NCBI GenBank assembly: GCA_002373755.1
Contig: DFJU01000147.1
Location: 1 to 12,530 of the forward strand
DNA from: Bacteroidales bacterium UBA3663
GTDB taxonomy: Bacteria; Bacteroidota; Bacteroidia; Bacteroidales; UBA3663
Reading direction: 5' to 3'
DNA length: 12,530 bases
The notes below the pieces were generated by a model. The model had not been told where the DNA came from. It ran no database searches and was given only the letters and a program-made list of their open reading frames with translations. Made by a program: the position numbers and the translations under genes. Below are positions 1 to 5,341 of the stretch, one piece after another. Numbering within the stretch: the stretch's first letter is position 1; every line of letters starts with the position of its first letter.

Positions 1-1
1 T

Positions 2-22
2 CCCAACCTCCCCGAGGGGAGG
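2..22 (+). repeat. Left GC-rich inverted repeat upstream of fimbrillin gene
   Basis: A near-palindromic 16-mer (CCTCCCCGAGGGGAGG, 7-22) preceded by CCCAA. The reverse complement of 204-224 matches it at 20 of 21 positions, including the non-palindromic CCCA part, so the two copies are truly in opposite orientation. The spacing between them is 181 bp. It may be a dispersed intergenic repeat or one end of an invertible segment; the sequence alone does not decide. Confidence 0.6.
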
Positions 23-49
23 AGAGAGTCCCCGTCAATCGTTTTTTTC

Positions 50-57
50 TATTTTTG
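50..57 (+). promoter_or_regulatory. Possible -7 promoter element (TATTTTTG)
   Basis: Matches the Bacteroidetes primary sigma factor -7 consensus TAnnTTTG and points toward the fimbrillin gene. No TTTG is seen at the expected -33 distance, so it is weak. If used, the leader would be about 175 nt long and would contain the A11 run at 71-81 and the hairpin at 168-196. Confidence 0.3.
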
Positions 58-167
58 GCCAATGAATATCAAAAAAAAAAATAAGTTAAACAATAACAAA
101 TTTTCCCCATCTTGTCTGCATTGGCAGAAGTCTTCCCTCGGGGAGATTTAGTTGGGTCACTAATCAT

Positions 168-196
168 CCATTCGGTTTATCCCCTCGGCCGAATGG
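168..196 (+). other. Hairpin in the fimbrillin leader
   Basis: Perfect 8-bp arms, CCATTCGG (168-175) and CCGAATGG (189-196), with a 13-nt loop that itself carries CCCTCGG, the core of the nearby GC-rich repeats. It lies about 45 nt upstream of the start codon at 241. It could be RNA structure in the leader or a protein-binding dyad. No T run follows, so it is not an intrinsic terminator. Confidence 0.5.
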
Positions 197-203
197 GCAA
201 ACC

Positions 204-224
204 CCTCCCCTCGGGGAGGATGGG
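204..224 (-). repeat. Right GC-rich inverted repeat upstream of fimbrillin gene
   Basis: Contains CCTCCCCTCGGGGAGG (204-219) followed by ATGGG, the inverted partner of the element at 2-22 (20 of 21 matches). A partial copy of the core (CCCTCGGGGAG) lies between them at 135-145. It sits only 16 nt upstream of the start codon at 241 and its GGGGAGG could also affect ribosome binding. Confidence 0.6.
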
Positions 225-240
225 TGGGGGGCATACTACT

Positions 241-1824
241 ATGAAACAGTGTTATTATTTTCTGGCTGCCATGGCAGCCGTGACATTGGGCAGCTGCTCC
301 AATGAAGAAATCGGCGAGAGAAACATCCTGCCGGACGAGAACGGGCGCACGCCCATCACAATCACCACCTACCTGCCGCAGACGACACGCGGCTACAACG
401 CACAGGAGGCCACCATCAGCTCCCTGTCCAATAGCGGCGGCGGCTTCACGATCCATGCCGTGAACACGACGGACCGCTCGACCGTCATCAATGGGTGGAC
501 ATACGTCGCAAGCGGCGATGGCAGCAGTTCGCCCGCCAACACCAGCCTGATGGCCTATTGGCCTGACGACAACAGCAAGGTCAACTTCTACGCCTACTAT
601 CCGGCCGATGGAGCCTCTCTGTCGGCCTCCTGCACGCCGGATGTCGAGTCTGGCACATTGGCCATAACCACCGACGGCACCAAAGATGTCATGGCGGCCT
701 ATGCCTCGGCCAGCAAAGACGACAACAACGGCAGCGTCTCGCTCCAGTTCCGCCACCTGATGGCGCAGACCGTCATCAACGTCTTGGCCAATGCGACCAA
801 CATGCCCGCCGGCACCACTCACACGCTCACCGGCCTCACGCTCAGCGCACCCGGCGCCGCCACCCTGACCTTCAGTTCGGGTGCGGTTGTGGCCAATGCC
901 GATGCCGCCGCGACCTACGCCTTCCACAGCGCCGAGACGGACAATCCTGTCGGGCTTTCGACCGATACCACAACCGTCGGCACCGCGATGATTCCCGCCT
1001 CGACCGGCACGGGCACGAAGGCACAGCTCACCGTGGACTACACCGCCACCATCAACGGCAACACCCGTTCGTACAGCCGCACGGCCGAGGTCACGCTCAT
1101 CTCCGGCTACAAGAACCAGATCAACGTCAGCGTGCAGGGCGACATGCCACTCACGATCAACGCCGTCGTGGAAAATATGGAGCCTATCGTCGATGGCCAC
1201 GTCTATGTCGATTTGGGTCTGCCCAGCGGCCTGCTGTGGGCGACGATGAATGTTGGTGCCAGCAAGCCCGAAGAATATGGCAATTACTTTGCATGGGGCG
1301 AGACGGAGCCATACTATTCCGTCGTTGGCAATGACACGATTTGGAAGGACGGCGGTTATGTCTGGAACAATTACAAGTATTGCAGTTCTGACGAATACAT
1401 GACCAAATACGTTCATGATGACCGGTACGGTACAATTGATAACAAGTGGACGCTTGAATCTGATGACGATGCAGCAACCGTCAACTGGGGCGGAAGCTGG
1501 AGAATGCCGACCAATGATGAGTTGGCGGAGCTCCTGAATGCAGCTTATTGCACCCAAGAGGCGACAACCGTAAATGGCGTTTCTGGTCGTAAGTTCACAA
1601 GTGTATCAAACGGTAATAGTATTTTCTTCCCATTCGCAGGAAGCATAGAGGGAACCTATTTCCGTTTGTTGGGAACAGATGGAGATTCTTGGACAAGTTC
1701 TTTGGCTTCAGCCGATACTAAAGAGGCCAATTTTTTCTCTTTTTGGAATGCTTCCGCCAATAATTACAGTATTTCTTCACGTTACATCGGAATGCCCGTC
1801 CGTGCTGTCCATCCAGCGGAATAG
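241..1824 (+). CDS. Fimbrillin-family surface lipoprotein with C-terminal FISUMP-like domain
   Basis: A 527-residue predicted outer-membrane lipoprotein. The start at 241 gives a type II signal peptide with lipobox L-G-S-C at 16-19; Cys19 is followed by SNEE, acidic residues of the kind that send Bacteroidetes lipoproteins to the cell surface. The frame is open upstream to a TTG near 112, but that extension lacks signal-peptide character. Residues about 30-310 look like the Mfa-like fimbrillin fold (VNFYAYYP near 117, DVMAAY, QFRHLMAQTVIN, and GYKNQINVSV near 303), the family of FimA/Mfa pilins and their anchors. Residues 321-527 (VDLGLPSGLLWATMNVG, WGGSWRMPTNDE, then GMPVRAVH at the end) resemble the FISUMP module found at the C-terminus of many Bacteroidetes surface proteins. 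The role is inferred as pilus-related or adhesive. The C-terminal module is clearly poorer in GC than the N-terminal part. A hairpin terminator follows; no pilus-assembly partner is adjacent. Confidence 0.85.
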   Translation: MKQCYYFLAAMAAVTLGSCSNEEIGERNILPDENGRTPITITTYLPQTTRGYNAQEATISSLSNSGGGFTIHAVNTTDRSTVINGWTYVASGDGSSSPANTSLMAYWPDDNSKVNFYAYYPADGASLSASCTPDVESGTLAITTDGTKDVMAAYASASKDDNNGSVSLQFRHLMAQTVINVLANATNMPAGTTHTLTGLTLSAPGAATLTFSSGAVVANADAAATYAFHSAETDNPVGLSTDTTTVGTAMIPASTGTGTKAQLTVDYTATINGNTRSYSRTAEVTLISGYKNQINVSVQGDMPLTINAVVENMEPIVDGHVYVDLGLPSGLLWATMNVGASKPEEYGNYFAWGETEPYYSVVGNDTIWKDGGYVWNNYKYCSSDEYMTKYVHDDRYGTIDNKWTLESDDDAATVNWGGSWRMPTNDELAELLNAAYCTQEATTVNGVSGRKFTSVSNGNSIFFPFAGSIEGTYFRLLGTDGDSWTSSLASADTKEANFFSFWNASANNYSISSRYIGMPVRAVHPAE

Positions 1825-1851
1825 TTCCATTGGCCATAAAACGGATAAAAT

Positions 1852-1890
1852 AGGTAGAGGCGCCACAATGTGACGTCTCTACGCGTTTTT
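1852..1890 (+). terminator. Hairpin repeat copy 1, likely terminator of the fimbrillin gene
   Basis: GTAGAGGCG (1855-1863) pairs with CGTCTCTAC (1874-1882) over 9 bp with one G-T wobble; the inner CAC/GTG extends the stem. GCG and five T follow. It begins 28 nt after the stop at 1824. Bases 1852-1881 are identical to 2527-2556. Confidence 0.65.
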
Positions 1891-1949
1891 CAGGAAATCC
1901 GAAAAAAGTTGCAGTTATGGACGTAAAAAAGAAATGTTACAGGTAAAGT

Positions 1950-1979
1950 CTTGAAATTCAGAAAATATGCCTAAATTTG
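1950..1979 (+). promoter_or_regulatory. Promoter of the toxin-antitoxin module
   Basis: TAAATTTG at 1972-1979 fits TAnnTTTG exactly, and CTTG at 1950-1953 lies 18 bp upstream, close to the usual 19-21 bp spacing of the -33 TTTG element. The start codon at 2004 is 24 nt beyond, so the leader is short. Confidence 0.6.
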
Positions 1980-2003
1980 CACGCAAAATAACGAAATAAG
2001 GAT

Positions 2004-2249
2004 ATGACAACAATAGCAATGAAATCATTGTGGGAGTTCCTTCAAAGCCTCTCACTTTCACAGCGCAACCGGAAATGGTTGGCCGAAAAACTGCTTGATG
2101 CAGAAAAAAAAGATGGCACGGATCAGACCTGCATGAGCAAAGAGGAGTTTTTCGCACGACTGGACAAGGCCGAGCAAGGACAGTCACACGCCATGCGCGA
2201 CGACGAAAATCTGTCGGACTTCCTGAAACGTCGTGGCTATGAGATATAA
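2004..2249 (+). CDS. Putative antitoxin of a YoeB-type module
   Basis: An 81-residue, mainly helical and highly charged protein with no signal peptide. It is called an antitoxin because it lies directly upstream of, and overlaps by 11 nt, a clear YoeB-family toxin gene. The N-terminal part (WEFLQSLSLSQRNRKWLAEKL, given here as a broad motif at residues 10-30) does not look like the Phd/YefM fold that usually pairs with YoeB, and no helix-turn-helix is obvious. The C-terminal part (MSKEEFFARLDKAEQG, then DFLKRRGYEI) is the sort of flexible tail that wraps a toxin; that is inference. AAGGA lies just upstream of the ATG at 2004; a second in-frame ATG at 2019 is possible. Transcription is likely autoregulated, as in related modules, but no operator is evident. 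Confidence 0.7.
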   Translation: MTTIAMKSLWEFLQSLSLSQRNRKWLAEKLLDAEKKDGTDQTCMSKEEFFARLDKAEQGQSHAMRDDENLSDFLKRRGYEI

Positions 2250-2514
2250 GATTGAAATCAAGGAGCAGGCGGAACAGGATTTGGTACGATTGGCGAAATC
2301 GGAGCCGAAAGCCTTTCTGAAAGCTCTGCGTTTCATCGAAGAGCTGAAGGATCACCCGAAAACGGGGACGGGTCATCCCGAACCACTAAAGGGGAAACCG
2401 ACAGGCCGATGGAGTCGTGAAATCACAAAGAAGCATCGTCTGGTCTATCGCATTCTGGACACTGAAATCATCGTCATTGTGATTGCAGCCTACGGCCATT
2501 ATGATGACAAATAA
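2239..2514 (+). CDS. yoeB: YoeB-family (Txe/RelE superfamily) mRNA interferase toxin
   Basis: A 91-residue toxin predicted to cut mRNA in the ribosome. From the ATG at 2239 it aligns with E. coli YoeB: GHPEPLKG gives Glu48 (YoeB Glu46), WSREI gives Arg60, HRLVY gives Arg67 (YoeB Arg65), and YGHY gives His87-Tyr88 (YoeB His83-Tyr84). All key catalytic positions are therefore present and the gene appears intact. Three extra residues (DDK) follow the usual His-Tyr end, and there is a two-residue insertion between Arg67 and His87. A GTG at 2233 would add only two residues; the ATG is preferred. It overlaps the antitoxin gene by 11 nt in another frame, which suggests translational coupling. The equation with YoeB is from remembered family sequence, not from a search. 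Confidence 0.9.
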   Translation: MRYKIEIKEQAEQDLVRLAKSEPKAFLKALRFIEELKDHPKTGTGHPEPLKGKPTGRWSREITKKHRLVYRILDTEIIVIVIAAYGHYDDK

Positions 2515-2526
2515 ATAGAATGTATG

Positions 2527-2564
2527 AGGTAGAGGCGCCACAATGTGACGTCTCTATTTTTTTT
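2527..2564 (+). terminator. Hairpin repeat copy 2, terminator of the toxin-antitoxin module
   Basis: Bases 2527-2556 repeat 1852-1881 exactly, forming the same stem-loop, here followed by eight T (2557-2564), a textbook intrinsic terminator 12 nt after the toxin stop. Together with copy 1 it brackets the toxin-antitoxin genes as a direct repeat. Confidence 0.75.
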
Positions 2565-2792
2565 CGCGTAGAAAGGTATTGACTGCAAGCACAAATACGC
2601 CCGACCGACTGGCACAAGGCTGCAAAGTGCATTTTTCGACCAAAAAAGAGACGATTTTCCACCCTTGGCACATAGGACACAAAAAAGTGCGAAATGATAC
2701 AAAATGTCCGAAATGCAGGCTTTTTTATCTCATGCAAGAAATTTGCACCTCATTTGAATGAAAACTATCCCCTCCGCTATCCATAAAAGTCA
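2565..2792. other. Intergenic region without a convincing gene
   Basis: AT-rich DNA between the toxin terminator and the promoter of the sialidase-like gene. Short open frames exist on both strands (60 residues at 2579-2761 plus, 87 residues at 2474-2737 minus) but they overlap each other and lack any recognised motif or promoter. Only a small TGCA-AAG-TGCA dyad followed by TTTTT (about 2621-2636) is seen. No RNA gene could be recognised. Confidence 0.5.
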
Positions 2793-2800
2793 TACTTTTG
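2793..2800 (+). promoter_or_regulatory. -7 promoter element of the sialidase-like gene (TACTTTTG)
   Basis: Exact TAnnTTTG match 26 nt upstream of the ATG at 2827. No good -33 TTTG at the right spacing. It lies inside the longer open frame that begins at 2758, which argues that translation starts at 2827 rather than 2758. Confidence 0.5.
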
Positions 2801-2826
2801 CAGCGTCGAAAAAAACGACCGATGCT

Positions 2827-4149
2827 ATGAAGCACAAGACAAGAGTCATCCCTACCTTTCTCTCCATTATTTGCGTTACGAGCCCCTACGTTTCTGCACA
2901 AGCTCAGGACGCGCCGTTCAAAATCACCGACGGCTTGTTCGATGCAACTCAAAAAGAAACAATGGGGCTCAACTATGCTCCAGAAGCCGAAACCTTCACC
3001 ATCTGGAAGGCAGCCGAATCGGGCAACCATTATGCCAACGGTGTCGTACTGACATCGTTCAAGGGCAACCTGTATTGCATGTGGCAGACATCGGCCACCG
3101 ACGAGGATGCAGCCGACACCTATGTCGCCTACTCGCGTAGCACCGACGGCGGTCAGACCTGGAGCGCCCCGATGACGCTCTGTGCCACAATCGACAACGG
3201 ATATTGCGCCTCGGGCGGCTGGATTTCGACCGACGACCTTCTGGTCGGCTTCATCAACGTGCGTACCGACGAAATCGCCAACAGCGGCGGCTACACCCAA
3301 TATGTTGAAAGTGCGGACGGACAGACTTGGTCGGCACCGAAAGATGTGCTCATGTCCGACGGCAATGCACTGAACGGCATCTTCGAGCAAGATCCGCACA
3401 AAGCAGAAAACGGCCGCGTCATAGGTGCAGCGCACTTCCAGCCCGGCCTGTTGTTAAATCCAATCTATACTGACGATGCCACAGGACGTACCGGCTGGAA
3501 AAAAGCCTCATTCGAATTTACGGCCAACGGCGCACAGTCGGTCGAACTTGAACCGAGTTTCTTCCGTCAGAACGACGGCACTTGGGTGATGACCATGCGC
3601 GACCAGAAAGGCAGTTACACCGTATTGGCCGCAACAAGCAACGACAACGGCGCAACGTGGACGAATTCGGTCAAGACCAATATGCCAGACTCGCGAGCCA
3701 AGCAGAGTGCAGGCAACTTGGCCGACGGCACGGCCTACATCGTAAACAATCCGGGTCGCGTGACCAACAGCAACAACAAGACTTGGCGTGTGCCACTGGC
3801 CATAACGCTGAGTGCCGACGGAAAGACATTCGACCATGCCTATATGCTGCGCTCAGGCCAGCCGGACGACTATCCGGAACTGCAATACACCGGCAAGGCC
3901 AAGACACTTGGCTACAGCTATCCGAAGTCGATGACACACGACGGATACCTCTACGTGGGCTATTCGACAAATAAGGAGGCCGTGCAATACACCCGCATCG
4001 CTCTCGGCGGCATCGCTCTCGGCATCGAAACGACAGCTTTTGCCGACACACGGCACGACGACGTTGCCCGCAACCTGCTCGGACAGCGCGTCAAATGCAG
4101 CTACAAGGGCTTTGTGGTGCAGAACGGCCGCACAATCCTCAAAAAATGA
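2827..4149 (+). CDS. Secreted sialidase-superfamily (BNR/Asp-box) glycosidase-like protein
   Basis: A 440-residue exported protein. The start at 2827 gives a typical signal peptide (KHKTR, hydrophobic core, then VSAQA; cleavage near 24-26). Asp boxes of the six-bladed sialidase propeller are seen at 105-112 (STDGGQTW) and 271-278 (SNDNGATW), with degenerate ones at 162-168 and 329-335. Glu242 (LEPSFF), Arg258 (MTMRD), Arg321 (TWRVPL), Tyr364 (GYSYPKS) and Arg390 (YTRIAL) fall where GH33-like enzymes keep catalytic or carboxylate-binding residues, but the alignment is by eye. The FRIP motif of classical sialidases is not visible near the N-terminus, so the substrate may not be sialic acid. Residues 416-440 (NLLGQRV...YKGFV...NGR) form a tail shared with the next gene and resemble a type IX secretion C-terminal signal. 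It has its own promoter and terminator, and lies upstream of a susCD pair. Confidence 0.8.
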   Translation: MKHKTRVIPTFLSIICVTSPYVSAQAQDAPFKITDGLFDATQKETMGLNYAPEAETFTIWKAAESGNHYANGVVLTSFKGNLYCMWQTSATDEDAADTYVAYSRSTDGGQTWSAPMTLCATIDNGYCASGGWISTDDLLVGFINVRTDEIANSGGYTQYVESADGQTWSAPKDVLMSDGNALNGIFEQDPHKAENGRVIGAAHFQPGLLLNPIYTDDATGRTGWKKASFEFTANGAQSVELEPSFFRQNDGTWVMTMRDQKGSYTVLAATSNDNGATWTNSVKTNMPDSRAKQSAGNLADGTAYIVNNPGRVTNSNNKTWRVPLAITLSADGKTFDHAYMLRSGQPDDYPELQYTGKAKTLGYSYPKSMTHDGYLYVGYSTNKEAVQYTRIALGGIALGIETTAFADTRHDDVARNLLGQRVKCSYKGFVVQNGRTILKK

Positions 4150-4180
4150 CGGAAAAAGGCCGAAAAAAGGCGAAAAAAAT

Positions 4181-4209
4181 CGCGTAGCGGCACTATACGC
4201 GCCTTTTTT
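4181..4209 (+). terminator. Terminator of the sialidase-like gene
   Basis: CGCGTA (4181-4186) pairs with TACGCG (4196-4201) around a 9-nt loop, followed by CC and six T (4204-4209). It starts 32 nt after the stop at 4149. Confidence 0.65.
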
Positions 4210-4295
4210 GACGGATGCAAACGATGGCAGAAGGCCGTCAAGAAGTTTTTTAACATTTTTTCAGCAATGCAATCCGATTCTGACTGAAAAAGCGT

Positions 4296-4303
4296 TACCT
4301 TTG
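4296..4303 (+). promoter_or_regulatory. -7 promoter element (TACCTTTG) of the 4393 gene and possibly the susCD genes
   Basis: Exact TAnnTTTG match, downstream of the preceding terminator and about 90 nt before the ATG at 4393. No clear -33 TTTG. The leader would be about 80 nt and rich in CT and A runs. As no promoter element is seen just before susC, this may drive the whole group to 10936. Confidence 0.45.
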
Positions 4304-4392
4304 GCGACGACAAACGAAAACACGACACTTAACAAGATTTCTCTCTCTCAAAGAAAGAATCTCTCATTATTAACTTTTAATACCTCTTTACT

Positions 4393-5256
4393 ATGAAGAA
4401 AATCTTTACACTTGTAGCCACAGCTCTTGTGGCACTCTCAGCCAACGCACAAGTTGAACTCTCGTGGGCAACGATGCAGAAGAACGAGACAGGCGACAAT
4501 GCAGCCGACCAGAACGCAATCAAGTTCCTCGATTCTACAGGTGCAGAAACCGGCTTCATCCTGCAACCGACCGGCGGACGCACTCAGGCCGGACCGATGG
4601 AAAGGGAATCATGCTCGGGCATGGCTCTCAACTTCAAGAACAACACGAGCCAGACGCTCATCATCCCCGAAGGCCAGAAAATCTACAAAATCAACTTCTA
4701 CGGGTGGTCGTCGGGCGACAACTGGTGCTACCTCTATGCCTTCGGCCCCGTCATCGGCTCGGACGCAGAACCTTGGTATTGGACAGACCCGATCGGCACC
4801 GGAGTCAACGGCGACAACACGAAAATCATCGACCAGGCAGTTTATCCATTGGATCCGTGCGTCGTCGTTGAAGACAATGTCAAGGACAGCGAGAAGACCT
4901 GTTTCCACAATGCCGGATACTGCTTCGCCTCGATTGACCTCACCAGCGACGACCCCGACTACGACGGCATGAGCGGACAGTTCTGCTTCCAGTTCAGCGG
5001 TGCCAATCAGGAGCGTGCATGGATGGTTGTCTATACCGACAAGGCATCGGCCGCTGCGGCTCCGGCTGCCGAGGCACCTCGTTTGGGCAAGGCCAACAGC
5101 CAGACAATCTTCATCGACGCAGCAGCCGCCAGCCTGAACGACGTTGCAGCAAAGGCATCGGCCGACACCGAAATCTACAACCTGCTGGGTCAGAAAGTCG
5201 GCAAGGGCTACAGAGGCTTCGTCATCGTGAACGGCCGCAAGGCTCTTTTGAAATAA
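4393..5256 (+). CDS. Secreted protein of unknown function with export-like C-terminal tail
   Basis: A 287-residue protein not recognised as a known family. The signal peptide is clear (MKKIFTLVATALVALSANAQ, cleavage after about residue 20). The body (21-215) alternates short hydrophobic and polar stretches and aromatic residues (KIYKINFYGW, WCYLYAFGP, WYWTDP), which suggests a beta-sandwich. Six cysteines remain after cleavage (74, 112, 156, 170, 177, 198) and could form disulfides. An Ala/Pro-rich linker (217-230) leads to a second short part, and the last 25 residues (263-287, NLLGQKV...YRGFV...NGRKALLK) match the tail of the upstream sialidase-like protein at 15 of 25 positions with no gap. 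This looks like a type IX secretion sorting tail. Lying just before susC, it may be a glycan-binding or processing protein of the locus; that is inference only. Confidence 0.75.
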   Translation: MKKIFTLVATALVALSANAQVELSWATMQKNETGDNAADQNAIKFLDSTGAETGFILQPTGGRTQAGPMERESCSGMALNFKNNTSQTLIIPEGQKIYKINFYGWSSGDNWCYLYAFGPVIGSDAEPWYWTDPIGTGVNGDNTKIIDQAVYPLDPCVVVEDNVKDSEKTCFHNAGYCFASIDLTSDDPDYDGMSGQFCFQFSGANQERAWMVVYTDKASAAAAPAAEAPRLGKANSQTIFIDAAAASLNDVAAKASADTEIYNLLGQKVGKGYRGFVIVNGRKALLK

Positions 5257-5275
5257 GAAATCGAAAAATCGCATA

Positions 5276-5312
5276 CCAAAGGGGCGGGCTGTCATGCGGC
5301 CCGTCCCTTTGG
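5276..5312. terminator. Strong hairpin between the 4393 gene and susC
   Basis: CCAAAGGGGCGGGC (5276-5289) pairs with GCCCGTCCCTTTGG (5299-5312): a 14-bp stem with one G-T wobble and a 9-nt loop. No T run follows on the plus strand, whereas the minus strand has a TTTTT shortly after it. It may end part of the upstream transcript, protect its 3' end, or lower readthrough into susC, which starts 29 nt further on. Confidence 0.55.
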
Positions 5313-5341
5313 CATAACCCGCCAAAAATTACTGACAGATT

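Noticed and set aside
112..240. N-terminal extension of the fimbrillin gene from a TTG start
   Set aside because: It would bury the lipoprotein signal peptide and translate the GC-rich repeats; the ATG at 241 gives a proper lipobox.
160..1557. Long minus-strand open frame (465 codons) opposite the fimbrillin gene
   Set aside because: It is the complement of a gene with lipobox and domain motifs, its translation is rich in Arg, Val, Gly and Ala with no known motif, and GC-rich DNA often yields such shadow frames.
1852..2556. Repeats around the toxin-antitoxin genes as insertion-sequence ends or CRISPR repeats
   Set aside because: They are direct rather than inverted, only two copies exist, no transposase or cas gene is present, and both fold as terminators.
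2474..2761. Small open frames on both strands between toxin and sialidase-like genes (87 codons minus, 60 codons plus)
   Set aside because: They overlap each other and the terminator hairpin, lack promoter and ribosome-binding signals, and show no recognised motif.
2758..2826. Earlier start for the sialidase-like gene
   Set aside because: The TAnnTTTG element at 2793-2800 lies within it, and only the ATG at 2827 places a signal peptide at the N-terminus.
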